From a virus, in the IMG/VR virus record IMGVR_UViG_3300030110_003253, positions 1 through 43,488 of that record: a stretch of 43,488 nt of DNA; one strand, given 5' to 3'. This document shows, piece by piece, positions 24,251-32,768 of this stretch (position 1 is the first letter of the stretch; each line of letters starts with the position of its first letter). The notes beneath the pieces were generated by a model. That model was not told the DNA's origin. It was given only the letters and a program-made list of their open reading frames with translations, and did no database searches. The translations under genes and the position numbers were made by a program.

Positions 24251-26950
24251 ATGACATCAAGAGCAATAGTCTTAGCTAATTTAGCTTCATCAAATATTCT
24301 TGAAGTTGATTCTACCACAGATCGTGTTGGTATTGGAAGTACTCAACCAACAAGTAGACTTGATGTAAGTGGAAATATTAAAGCAGTACATGGTAATTTT
24401 ACTGGTGTTGCTACTGCCACATCATTCTCTGGGACAACTGGTACTTTTACCAGTGATATAGAAGTTAATTCACTATCTATTGGTCGTGGTGCTAATAATG
24501 TTGCATCTAATACTGCAATTGGTAGTAGTGCTCTTAATGCAAATACCACTGGTTCTAACAACGTAGCAATTGGTAGTAGTGCTCTTGATGCAAATACCAC
24601 TGGTTCTAATAACGTAGCAATTGGTAGTAGTGCTCTTAATGTAAATACCACTGGTTCTAACAACGTAGCAGTTGGACAATTTGCTCTCCTTTCTAACACT
24701 ACCGCTAGCTACAACACATCAATTGGTAGAAGATCACTTTACTCAAATACCACTGGTGCTAACAACGTAGCAACTGGATATCAAGCACTCTACAACAACA
24801 CTACCGGTGAGTCCAACTCAGGAAATAGTTTTAATGCACTCTACAGCAACACAGAAGGCGATAACAACACAGCAATTGGTAGAAATTCACTCTTCTCAAA
24901 CACTACTGGTTCTAAAAACGTAGCTAGCGGTCGAGATGCTCTCTTTTCAAACACCACTGCCTCTGAAAATACAGCTACTGGATATCAAGCTCTTTATACC
25001 AACACTACTGGTGCTAATAATACAGCTTCTGGTAATAATGCACTAAAATTGAATACCACTGGTTCGCACAACACAGCTGACGGAAGTTTAGCACTCCATT
25101 CAAATACCACCGGTTCAAAAAACATAGCAATTGGTCGCCATGCCCTTTATGCAAACACTACTGCTGAAAAGAATGTAAGCGTTGGTTATCGGACACTATA
25201 CAATAACACCACTGGAGCTAACAATACAGCATGTGGTAATGAATCACTTAAAGCAAATACAACTGGAGCTGAAAATACTGCGTTTGGTGCTAGTGTTCTT
25301 TTTAGCAACACCACTGGTAATTACAACACAGCAGTGGGAAGACTTGCTCTTGAATTAAATACCACTGGTTCTAACAACACAGCAAATGGTAGGAATGCTC
25401 TTCAAGTAAACACCACTGGTGATATGAATGTAGCAAGCGGTTATGGTGCCCTTGCTTTAAACACGACCGGAAGCGAAAACACAGCAAGTGGCGTTGGTGC
25501 TCTTGGATCGAATACCACTGCCGATGACAACAGTGCAGTTGGTAGATCTGCACTGTTTTCTAACACCACTGGAACTCGCAACGTTTCTAGCGGATATCAG
25601 GCTCTCTATTCCAACACCACTGGCAATTACAATGTAGCCAATGGATCGCAAGCACTTTATACCAACACCACTGGGTCTAATAACGTTGCTATCGGTAAAG
25701 CTTCTCTTTATTCCAACACCACTGCTGCCAACAACACAGCTATTGGTGATGCGTCTCTCTATTCCAACACTACTGGTACTCAAAATACATCTACTGGGTA
25801 TCAATCTCTCTATAACAATACTACAGCTAATAACAACACAGCTAACGGATTCCAATCCCTCTATTCCAACACCACTGGCGCTGATAACACAGCATTTGGA
25901 CGAGAAAGTCTTAAGTCTAATACTACTGGTAGTAATAACACAGCTAGTGGATTCTTTGCTCTCTATTCAAACACCACTGCATCTTACAACTCAGCTTTAG
26001 GCAGAGAAGCTCTTTATACCAACACTACTGGTACTAACAACACAGCAACTGGATACCAGGCCCTGTATGCCAACACTACTGGCGATAGTAATGCCGCTTT
26101 TGGTAAAGACGGCCTTCGTTCTAATACTACAGGAACTCAAAATTCTGCTTTTGGCATTGATTCGCTTCGTACTAACACTACCGCTAGCGGTAACACAGCA
26201 GGGGGGTTTCAAGCTCTCTATGATAACACCACTGGATCTTACAATTCGGCTTTTGGATATAGAGCATTGCAGAATAACACTACTGGAGAAAAAAATACTG
26301 CAGCAGGTATTACGGCTATGAATAGTTGCACCACTGGAAGCAACAATGTTGCCGTTGGTGACAGATGTATGTACTCAATGACTACTGGCGCTCAAAACAC
26401 TGCTGTTGGCTTGAGTGGTCTTTATAATTTGACTACAGGCATTTATAATACTGCATTTGGTTCACAAAGTTTAAAAAATGTCACAACTGGTGGTGGCAAC
26501 ATTGGATTAGGTGCAATGACTGATGGGGGGTCATATTCTCCAGTATTTGACCCAACAACAGAAAGCAATCGTCTTGTACTGGGTCACACCAGCATTTCTA
26601 ATGCTTATGTCAAAGTATCTTTTACCGTAACATCAGATGAAAGAGATAAGATGAACTTTGCTCCAGTACCTTATGGTCTGGACTTCGTTAATAAATTAAA
26701 ACCAACTGCCTTCCAGTTCAAGGTAGATCGTAATACTGAAACACCAGATGGTAATGTACGTTATGGATTCAAAGCACAAGACATTCTTGCTTTAGAAGGT
26801 GACAATCCTGTTATTATAGATAGTGAAGATAGTAATCACCTTAAATATAAAGGTGAGCATCTGGTTCCTGTTCTGGTTAATGCTGTGCAGGAATTAACTA
26901 CAATGGTCAGTGATTTAAAAACTGAACTAGCAACCCTTAAAGGGGCTTAA
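24251..26950 (+). CDS. sister repeat-shaft tail fibre with S74 chaperone
   Basis: 899 residues. The N-terminal 97 residues share the TGTFTSDIEVNS and IGRGANNVA block with the fibre at 21240 but differ before it. Residues 98-743 are 38 seventeen-residue repeats, plus one decayed unit ending in a Gly-rich segment (TTGGGNIGLGAMTDGG). The C-terminal S74 chaperone starts at VTSDERDKMN, with Ser795 and Lys800 in catalytic spacing. Its remaining sequence (YGLDFVNKLKPTAFQFKVDR) is clearly different from that of 21240. A coiled-coil end (VQELTTMVSDLKTELATLKG) follows. The two chaperones should each act on their own chain. The first three repeats are almost identical, a likely recent expansion. Confidence 0.85.
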   Translation: MTSRAIVLANLASSNILEVDSTTDRVGIGSTQPTSRLDVSGNIKAVHGNFTGVATATSFSGTTGTFTSDIEVNSLSIGRGANNVASNTAIGSSALNANTTGSNNVAIGSSALDANTTGSNNVAIGSSALNVNTTGSNNVAVGQFALLSNTTASYNTSIGRRSLYSNTTGANNVATGYQALYNNTTGESNSGNSFNALYSNTEGDNNTAIGRNSLFSNTTGSKNVASGRDALFSNTTASENTATGYQALYTNTTGANNTASGNNALKLNTTGSHNTADGSLALHSNTTGSKNIAIGRHALYANTTAEKNVSVGYRTLYNNTTGANNTACGNESLKANTTGAENTAFGASVLFSNTTGNYNTAVGRLALELNTTGSNNTANGRNALQVNTTGDMNVASGYGALALNTTGSENTASGVGALGSNTTADDNSAVGRSALFSNTTGTRNVSSGYQALYSNTTGNYNVANGSQALYTNTTGSNNVAIGKASLYSNTTAANNTAIGDASLYSNTTGTQNTSTGYQSLYNNTTANNNTANGFQSLYSNTTGADNTAFGRESLKSNTTGSNNTASGFFALYSNTTASYNSALGREALYTNTTGTNNTATGYQALYANTTGDSNAAFGKDGLRSNTTGTQNSAFGIDSLRTNTTASGNTAGGFQALYDNTTGSYNSAFGYRALQNNTTGEKNTAAGITAMNSCTTGSNNVAVGDRCMYSMTTGAQNTAVGLSGLYNLTTGIYNTAFGSQSLKNVTTGGGNIGLGAMTDGGSYSPVFDPTTESNRLVLGHTSISNAYVKVSFTVTSDERDKMNFAPVPYGLDFVNKLKPTAFQFKVDRNTETPDGNVRYGFKAQDILALEGDNPVIIDSEDSNHLKYKGEHLVPVLVNAVQELTTMVSDLKTELATLKGA
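24542..26479 (+). repeat. 38 tandem 51-bp coding repeats
   Basis: Thirty-eight in-frame 51-bp units. The first three (24542-24694) are nearly identical in DNA, each with ACCACTGGTTCTAA and a GTAGCA tail, whereas later units are diverged. That gradient is what recent unit duplication at the 5' end of the array would leave. Confidence 0.92.
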
Positions 26951-26974
26951 CCCCACTTTTCTTTGGAGATTCAA

Positions 26975-27196
26975 ATGGACGACACTCTTACTGCTGCTGA
27001 AATTGCACAGAATTACTCTGCTGCTCTTGATAGCGTCACTCTGGTGAACGCTCTGATGGCACTGTCATCCCGTGATGACGATCAAAAAGCTACTGTTGCA
27101 CGCAACGTAGAACATCTGGAACTGATGGTTGCTAAGGACTACTGGACATCAGAAGACCTTGCACCACTTAATGCTGCTATTGCAGCTGGCAAATAG
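26975..27196 (+). CDS. small hypothetical protein of the fibre cluster
   Basis: 73 residues, acidic and all-helical in appearance (LTAAEIAQNYSAALDSVTLV, then DDQKATVARNVEHLELMV). The start at 26975 is chosen because GGAG lies six bases upstream (26965-26968). This is one of the few clear Shine-Dalgarno sites in the window. It comes directly after the S74 fibre, within the late block, and has no promoter of its own. Small helical proteins in this position can be fibre assembly factors, but no homology is claimed. Confidence 0.7.
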   Translation: MDDTLTAAEIAQNYSAALDSVTLVNALMALSSRDDDQKATVARNVEHLELMVAKDYWTSEDLAPLNAAIAAGK

Positions 27197-27290
27197 TTTA
27201 TAAACTTTTGTCTGAGGTAAATCAATTATAGTAATTGGTTTACTAACAATTAATTATGCCTAAACCTGTTCAATTCGGAGGATTTTCCTA

Positions 27291-27575
27291 ATGGCACTTA
27301 CTGAAAGATTTGAAAACGACAAGATTGAAGTCGTTGGTCAATACAAAACAGTTCAAGTTCGTAGAGCAACTGTTATTGAAAAAGATGGTGTAGAAGTCAC
27401 CCGTTCATTCCATCGTCATGCACTCACATGTGGTTCTATTGATGAGAGTGATAACTTTGTAGATACAGATATCAGTGGTGAAGATGCTGATGTACAAGCA
27501 ATCTGTAATGCTGCATGGACTACAGATGTCAAAAATTCTTATAAGGCATTTTTGATTGCCAATAAGTCCTCATAA
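27291..27575 (+). CDS. small hypothetical protein of the fibre cluster
   Basis: 94 residues: an N-terminal beta-rich part (KIEVVGQYKTVQVRRATVIE, then VTRSFHRHALTCG) and a helical acidic C-terminal part (DADVQAICNAAWTTDVKNSY). GGAGG at about 27280 supports the start. Together with 26975 it sits between two fibre genes. The preceding 94-base gap holds a short palindrome, CAATTA-TAG-TAATTG. It could be an accessory to fibre assembly or a small virion protein; not recognised. Confidence 0.72.
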   Translation: MALTERFENDKIEVVGQYKTVQVRRATVIEKDGVEVTRSFHRHALTCGSIDESDNFVDTDISGEDADVQAICNAAWTTDVKNSYKAFLIANKSS

Positions 27576-27578
27576 ATA
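27571..27578 (+). promoter_or_regulatory. T4-type late promoter (CATAAATA)
   Basis: CATAAATA followed by ACTAAAAA, overlapping the stop of the preceding gene and ending 17 bases before the ATG at 27596. Confidence 0.78.
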
Positions 27579-27595
27579 ACTAAAAACCTAGTGCT

Positions 27596-29137
27596 ATGTC
27601 AAAATTACAGGTTGATGATATTGTAAATAAAGAGGATAATGGATCTGTTGGTTTTTCCAGAGGTGCAGTTGTAACTGGTGTGTGTACTGCTACATCTTTT
27701 AGTGGTGGTGCATCTGGAGATTTTTCCATTGAAGATAAAATCATCCATACTGGTGACACTAACACTGCATTAAGATTCCCTGCTGCTGATACATTTACTG
27801 TAGAAACTGGTGGTAGTGAAGCACTTCGTGTTGATTCAAGTCAAAATACTACATTTGGCACTACCAGTGAAAGTAGCACATCTGTAAATATTACTGCATC
27901 TACAAGTGGTACATCCTTATTAAGTTTTAATGATACAAACTCTGGTCAAGGCGGTTTTAGATATGCTCACTCAACTGATCACATGCAGTTTCACACTGCA
28001 GACAGTGAGCATATACGCCTTGATTCAAGTGGTCGGTTGCTGATTGGAGTAACTGCTTCTCGTTCTGTTGGAACTGCAACAGCTCACAAACTTCAAGTAG
28101 AAGCAGTTGATGCGACTGCTGGTGTAACTGTAACAAGATGTGCTGCTAGTACAGCTGGTCCATATTTAAGTTTTGGAAAATCTAGAGCAGCATCTCTTGG
28201 TGATAATACTGTTGTGCAAAGTGGTGATAGTTTAGGGATGATTCGATTTGCAGGTGCAGATGGAACAGATACTCAGAATGTTGGTGCATCAATCCAAGCA
28301 TTTGTAGATGGAACTCCTGGTAGCAATGATATGCCAGGAAGGATTGTGTTTTCCACATCAGCCGACGGAGCAAACACTGCATCAGAAAGACTTCGTATAA
28401 CTTCTGACGGATTCGTATCCATAGGTGTCGCATCTCCTCAAAGTGGAGCTCAATTAACAATTGCAGGCAAAGGAATTGCAATTACGGGTCAAAATACTGC
28501 ACATGGGGCAAATTCAATGCGCCTTGGAGAAGAAGGCAGTGGACTAGCACAAATTCGTTGTTATGGATCAGATGCTTCTACTAATGGCAGTCTTACTTTA
28601 AGATCCTCTCGCAGCGATGGATCAAATAATTATGATATAAGTTTACTTGCTACTGGCAATCTTTCTATTTCTGATGGCAATCTTGTAGTTGCAAATGGTC
28701 ATGGTATTGACTTCTCTGCTACTGGTAATGGTTCAGGAACAATGACTTCTGAACTTCTTGATGATTATGAAGAAGGAACATTTACTCCTACTATTAATAG
28801 TTTCACAACTTCTGGTACAGTGACTGTGGCTGGCAAATATGTCAAAGTTGGTAGACAGGTAACTTTTGGATTGAGGTTTAGAGCTAGTGGAACTATTGCA
28901 TACGGTGTTAGTTGTCACATTGGTGGTCTTCCTTATGCTATGACCTACGGTGAAAATTATAATGGTTTGGTTACTATGTTGTTGAATAGCAATTCAGAGT
29001 CACAAGATTCAAATAAAAGCGGCACCCAGTGCAGACTAGATGGTGAAGGCGGTTCGAGGTTCTTTGTTGGTAATTTTACTACAACATCAACCAACCAGGA
29101 ATTGCTATTTGGTGGTACTTATATTGCATCATCATAA
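27596..29137 (+). CDS. modular tail fibre
   Basis: 513 residues. The N-terminus (MSKLQVDDIVNKEDNGSVGF) is a short adaptor. KIIHTGDTNTALRFPAADTF at about residue 48 is the same module as in the fibre at 11996, with long near-identical DNA. Shaft blocks follow (HIRLDSSGRLLIGVTASRSV, STSADGANTASERLRITSDG). A DDYEEGTFTPTIN hinge near residue 387 introduces the C-terminal tip (KYVKVGRQVTFGLRFRASG, then a Ser/Asn-rich end). There is no S74 chaperone. It is an independent late unit and probably one of several alternative fibres. Confidence 0.77.
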   Translation: MSKLQVDDIVNKEDNGSVGFSRGAVVTGVCTATSFSGGASGDFSIEDKIIHTGDTNTALRFPAADTFTVETGGSEALRVDSSQNTTFGTTSESSTSVNITASTSGTSLLSFNDTNSGQGGFRYAHSTDHMQFHTADSEHIRLDSSGRLLIGVTASRSVGTATAHKLQVEAVDATAGVTVTRCAASTAGPYLSFGKSRAASLGDNTVVQSGDSLGMIRFAGADGTDTQNVGASIQAFVDGTPGSNDMPGRIVFSTSADGANTASERLRITSDGFVSIGVASPQSGAQLTIAGKGIAITGQNTAHGANSMRLGEEGSGLAQIRCYGSDASTNGSLTLRSSRSDGSNNYDISLLATGNLSISDGNLVVANGHGIDFSATGNGSGTMTSELLDDYEEGTFTPTINSFTTSGTVTVAGKYVKVGRQVTFGLRFRASGTIAYGVSCHIGGLPYAMTYGENYNGLVTMLLNSNSESQDSNKSGTQCRLDGEGGSRFFVGNFTTTSTNQELLFGGTYIASS

Positions 29138-29140
29138 ATA
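29133..29140 (+). promoter_or_regulatory. T4-type late promoter (CATAAATA)
   Basis: CATAAATA then ACTAGAAAGAAGAATAAG before the ATG at 29159; same architecture as the other fibre promoters. Confidence 0.78.
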
Positions 29141-29158
29141 ACTAGAAAGAAGAATAAG

Positions 29159-30703
29159 ATGTCACAGATTAATGTTGACAATATAAGAAACAGACTTGGT
29201 GGTGCCATTGGAGCTCCATCTGGTATTGTTGTAACTGGTGTCAGTACTTTCTCTGGAGATGTATCAATTGGTGGAACACTTAGAAGTAATATTAATATTG
29301 AAAATGCAACACCAACACTTAATTTAATAGATACTGACGGATCAACAACTGCTTCATTTTTGGGTAATAGTGGAAATATTTTTTATAGCACTTCATCCAG
29401 TAATCGTGATCATATTTTTAGAGGATCTACAACGGAGGTTGTAAGAATAAATGGAGATGGTAATGTCGGCATCGCAACTGCTTCACCAGATAATCAACTT
29501 CATGTCTTTGGTGCTACTACCTCTGCTATTAAGATTGAAACAGGTGATGGGGGTTTCAATCCTATTCTAATACAAGAAAATCCAGATAGAACTTGGCATA
29601 CTGGGTTAAGGGGAGATGTATCCGATTCATGGGTAGTAAGAGATGCAACGGCATCGTCTAATAGACTTGTAATAGATACAAGTGGTCGGATGTTGCTAGG
29701 AACCACAACTGAAGGTGAAGCAAACGCAGATGATTTAACTGTTGCAACTTCAGGTCATACTGGAATGACCATTCGTAGTGGAACTGCGAATAGAGGTAAT
29801 ATCTATTTCTCTGATGGAACATCAGGTGTTGCAGAATATCGTGGTTATATCACATATGACCATGATGGTGACAAATTAAAGTTAGGCACTGCCAATGCTG
29901 ATAGACTTCTTATAGATTCAAGTGGCAGGGTGTTGTTTGGGACGACTACTAGCCCTACGGCTGGAAACGGACAGTACGCAAATATTGTTGTTCAAGGGTA
30001 TCCAAGCACACCCGCAGGAGCCGGTCATATTTCCTTACAAAGGGGACAAGCAGCATTCGGTGCTAATAACCAGATAGGTCTTATCAATTTTGGAGACAAT
30101 ACAGGTGCTAGTTATGCTGGTATTGAATGTTACGCAGACGCTGATTCTGGATCAAGTGACTATCCAGGTCGAATTGTATTCTCCACTACTGCCGACGGAG
30201 CATCATCACCAACAGAAAGAATGAGAATTCATTCGGGTGGTGTTGTATCATTTGCTAATGGTATTGAACTTGGAAGTGGTGTTGATGCCACAGCAGCAAA
30301 TACATTAGACGATTATGAAGAGGGAACATGGACTCCCAATATTGGCGGTACTGCTACCTATGACATTCAGTGGGGATATTATATCAAAATTGGTAAGTCA
30401 GTTCAATGTTGGGGTGGATTAAGACCAAACAGTATGGGGACTGGTAACGCTAGACGAATTCTAAGTCTACCTTTTACTGTTATTAATAGTCCAGGAACCA
30501 CATTCACAGGTGGAGGTGCTATGGTTTGGTTTGATAATTCAGCTACCTCATGTACTAACACTCCTTCTATGGCTCCGCATCCCAATGAAACTTATGCTAC
30601 TATAAATTTAAAAACTTCAGCTACTGGAACATTACAAAGTACTCATGATTTTTGGCAAAATAACAATCGTGGTAATTTCTTTATCAACTATCAAACAAAC
30701 TGA
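29159..30703 (+). CDS. modular tail fibre
   Basis: 514 residues. It begins MSQINVDNIRNRLGGAIGAP and then GVSTFSGDVSIGGTLRSN, a fibre adaptor also used at 19873. Shaft blocks include NGDGNVGIATASPDNQLHVF, LVIDTSGRMLLGTTTEGEA and STTADGASSPTERMRIHSGG. The ANTLDDYEEGTWTPNIGG hinge at about residue 381 precedes a unique tip (GYYIKIGKSVQCWGGLRPNS and onward) with two Cys. It is the last gene of the late fibre cluster. Confidence 0.77.
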   Translation: MSQINVDNIRNRLGGAIGAPSGIVVTGVSTFSGDVSIGGTLRSNINIENATPTLNLIDTDGSTTASFLGNSGNIFYSTSSSNRDHIFRGSTTEVVRINGDGNVGIATASPDNQLHVFGATTSAIKIETGDGGFNPILIQENPDRTWHTGLRGDVSDSWVVRDATASSNRLVIDTSGRMLLGTTTEGEANADDLTVATSGHTGMTIRSGTANRGNIYFSDGTSGVAEYRGYITYDHDGDKLKLGTANADRLLIDSSGRVLFGTTTSPTAGNGQYANIVVQGYPSTPAGAGHISLQRGQAAFGANNQIGLINFGDNTGASYAGIECYADADSGSSDYPGRIVFSTTADGASSPTERMRIHSGGVVSFANGIELGSGVDATAANTLDDYEEGTWTPNIGGTATYDIQWGYYIKIGKSVQCWGGLRPNSMGTGNARRILSLPFTVINSPGTTFTGGGAMVWFDNSATSCTNTPSMAPHPNETYATINLKTSATGTLQSTHDFWQNNNRGNFFINYQTN

Positions 30704-30709
30704 TAAACA

Positions 30710-30738
30710 TTGACACTTCAATCAAACTAATATATAAT
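30710..30738 (+). promoter_or_regulatory. perfect sigma70 consensus promoter
   Basis: TTGACA (30710-30715), exactly 17 bp, then TATAAT (30733-30738). It marks the switch from late fibre genes to an early-type unit. Confidence 0.88.
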
Positions 30739-30760
30739 AGATTGAATTCATCATAGGTGC

Positions 30761-31381
30761 ATGGCATATCAATCAATTTGGTACTTCACTGATTTACCTG
30801 AAGACATTGTGAATATCATTGAAAGAGATGTTGCTGACACTTTTGATGAGCAAATGGGAGACTCCAAACTACATGGAGATGCGCTGAATAAAGATAAAAG
30901 AAATTCACAAAATGCTTGGATTCCCACTACTCATTGGTTGGGTGGTTTTTTGTGGCACTATATTCAAAGAGCAAATAGAGAAAACTTCTTATATGATTTG
31001 AGGTGTATTGATGGTGAATCAATGCAATACACTAGATATGGTGAAGGAATGTTCTATGGTTGGCATAATGATGCTGGACTTGCATCACAATATAAACCAG
31101 TATCGGTTGGTAATAGAGCAGAAGGTCTAGGACAAGACTTCCTAAATGAAAATGTAGAAATGGTACGTAAATTATCCTTTGCAATGCAGTTGTCTGACCC
31201 TGATGACTATGAGGGTGGTAATGTGCAACTATTAGATGAAGCAGGTAATTCTTACATTGTTCCACGCAAAAGAGGAACTATTGTTTTGTTTGATTCTCGT
31301 ACACAACATAGGGTTCTTAAAGTAACTAAAGGTGTGCGTAAGTCTATTGTTGGTTGGACAGTGGGTCCAAGGTGGAAATAA
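30761..31381 (+). CDS. 2OG-Fe(II) oxygenase (prolyl-4-hydroxylase-like)
   Basis: 206 residues, the usual length for this superfamily. The iron-binding facial triad is visible: His102 and Asp104 in YGWHNDAG, and the distal His183 in FDSRTQHRV. Arg193, ten residues on, is in the place of the 2OG-binding base. These enzymes couple 2-oxoglutarate decarboxylation to hydroxylation, here of an unknown target. The start has a weak ATAGGTG ribosome site. Expression from a perfect sigma70 promoter suggests action early, within the infected host. The stop overlaps the ATG of a second oxygenase. Confidence 0.85.
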   Translation: MAYQSIWYFTDLPEDIVNIIERDVADTFDEQMGDSKLHGDALNKDKRNSQNAWIPTTHWLGGFLWHYIQRANRENFLYDLRCIDGESMQYTRYGEGMFYGWHNDAGLASQYKPVSVGNRAEGLGQDFLNENVEMVRKLSFAMQLSDPDDYEGGNVQLLDEAGNSYIVPRKRGTIVLFDSRTQHRVLKVTKGVRKSIVGWTVGPRWK

Positions 31382-32094
31382 TGACAGAACAAATGGATGA
31401 GCAGATAATGATGCAGGAAAGGAAGAATACTGGAACTGCATGGACTCGCAATGATAGTTTTGACAAGAATGGATTTCTCTTGATTAAAAATTTATGGAGT
31501 GTTGATGCATTATATCATTCAGTTCCACCATTAAAAGGACAATATAACTTCTATGATAAGAATCCAGAGCATTTTACTCATACTCCTGTTGAATCTCAGG
31601 TAGAGGGTTCTACTTCAAGATATTGGCACCCACAATATAGAAAAATTCACTCTGGTGTACGTAAAAAACTAGAAAATATAATTGGTCGTAAATTATATAA
31701 TACTTACTATTATGATAGATTTTATTATCCAGGACAATCATTAGCAAAACACGTTGATCGTGATGCCTGTGAAATTTCTGTAACTGTGCATGTTAGCACC
31801 ACTCTTGAAGGTGAGGATGCTAATTGGCCTGTTTATATAAAAACACCTGATACTTACATTGATAAAAAGAAAACTGCTATTGTTATTCCTGGTGAGGAAA
31901 AATCATTAGTATTAAAACCAGGTGATGGTATGGTTTATAAGGGATGTGAGAGACCACATTGGCGTAATCCTATGCCAGGTGAAAATAAAAGTGTATTTGG
32001 TAAGAAATTTGAACCTTACTACCATCAAATATTCTTTCATTATGTGCTTCAGGATGGTCATAGAGCACATTGTGCTTGGGATAGGGTTAGATAG
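31381..32094 (+). CDS. 2OG-Fe(II) oxygenase-like protein
   Basis: 237 residues from the ATG at 31381, which shares one base with the preceding stop (TAATG). An in-frame ATG at 31354 would overlap the previous gene further and is less likely. Candidate iron ligands are His124 and Asp126 in LAKHVDRDAC and His193 in CERPHWRNP. The core strands fit a double-stranded beta-helix (ISVTVHVSTTLEGEDANWPV, SLVLKPGDGMVYKG). It is diverged from its neighbour, so the pair is not a recent duplication. The two are probably co-translated and may act in the same pathway. Confidence 0.78.
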   Translation: MTEQMDEQIMMQERKNTGTAWTRNDSFDKNGFLLIKNLWSVDALYHSVPPLKGQYNFYDKNPEHFTHTPVESQVEGSTSRYWHPQYRKIHSGVRKKLENIIGRKLYNTYYYDRFYYPGQSLAKHVDRDACEISVTVHVSTTLEGEDANWPVYIKTPDTYIDKKKTAIVIPGEEKSLVLKPGDGMVYKGCERPHWRNPMPGENKSVFGKKFEPYYHQIFFHYVLQDGHRAHCAWDRVR

Positions 32095-32120
32095 TCTAAG
32101 GACACCTTAAGAACTGTCTC

Positions 32121-32147
32121 AGAGACCTTGACAGGTCTCTTTTTTTT
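32121..32147 (+). terminator. rho-independent terminator
   Basis: Perfect 8-bp stem AGAGACCT/AGGTCTCT with a TGAC loop, then a run of T residues. It closes the oxygenase operon. Its loop and T tract also form part of the next promoter. Confidence 0.9.
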
Positions 32148-32156
32148 GTCTATAAT
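32128..32156 (+). promoter_or_regulatory. perfect sigma70 promoter embedded in the terminator
   Basis: TTGACA (32128-32133) spans the terminator loop. The 17-bp spacer contains the 3' stem arm and T tract, and TATAAT is at 32151-32156. It would drive the small genes from 32194. Confidence 0.85.
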
Positions 32157-32193
32157 TGCTTTGTTGCTTTTGAGATGAGGTTCTACGAGCTCT

Positions 32194-32388
32194 ATGAAAA
32201 CCAAGTTTGTAACTGTAAAACCTATCAGTGGTAAGGCAAAGAATCGTTTCCATAACTTGATGGATCAACTGCATTCGTGTAGAGTAGAACAGGAAGACCA
32301 AGAGAAGATGTTTCTTGCTTCTATCTCTGGAAGGTATCACTTCTGGATGTCAAAAGAAAATGATCCTAACTGGAGTACAATCAAATGA
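32194..32388 (+). CDS. small basic hypothetical protein
   Basis: 64 residues, basic N-terminal half (MKTKFVTVKPISGKAKNRFH) and a mixed helical C-terminus ending YHFWMSKENDPNWSTIK. It follows the promoter at 32128 by 37 bases, so it heads an early-type unit. Its stop overlaps the ATG of 32385 (ATGA). No motif is recognised. Confidence 0.68.
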   Translation: MKTKFVTVKPISGKAKNRFHNLMDQLHSCRVEQEDQEKMFLASISGRYHFWMSKENDPNWSTIK

Positions 32389-32768
32389 TTACTTACAACA
32401 AAACGTGGGAAGTAATGAATGATCTTGAAGAATCATTCAATCGTATTATTACCTTAGATGGGATGATTGATGATTTGAATGATGCTGTAAATTGTGGTGA
32501 TCAAGATGCTATTGTAGATTTATCTGCCGCCATGACTGCATTTATGCCAGTCTATATACGTCAGTATGAAAAAGCATCACAACGTGCTTGGAACAATACT
32601 GTAACTGAGGTATCTAAATTTGATAATCCTTATAGGACTAAATTAAATGACGTCACTTATGATGATGTTGTTACCTATCTAAAAACAGACCCTTTTGGAA
32701 ACTATGTCTCTACCCCAGAACAAAAAACTGAAGACACAGGAAATGGAATCAATGAGGAGAGCAGTTGA
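32385..32768 (+). CDS. small hypothetical protein
   Basis: 127 residues, acidic and mainly helical (WEVMNDLEESFNRIITLDGM, DDLNDAVNCGDQDAIVDLSA), with a possible coiled region. The C-terminal 25 residues are polar and probably disordered (TPEQKTEDTGNGINEESS). It is coupled to 32194 by an ATGA overlap and overlaps a tiny downstream ORF. Function unknown. Confidence 0.68.
   Translation: MITYNKTWEVMNDLEESFNRIITLDGMIDDLNDAVNCGDQDAIVDLSAAMTAFMPVYIRQYEKASQRAWNNTVTEVSKFDNPYRTKLNDVTYDDVVTYLKTDPFGNYVSTPEQKTEDTGNGINEESS

Noticed and set aside
21555-26479. CRISPR-like regular repeats
   Set aside because: Units are contiguous, in frame and encode a protein repeat; there are no unique spacers and no cas genes.
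21555-26479. N-T-T sequons as glycosylation sites
   Set aside because: The N-x-T pattern here is better explained as a structural turn of the beta-roll; N-glycosylation of such proteins is not expected in this setting.
26943-26964. GGGG-CTTAA-CCCC plus T-rich stretch as terminator after the second repeat fibre
   Set aside because: Only a 4-bp stem and an interrupted T run; too weak, and the next genes have no promoter of their own.
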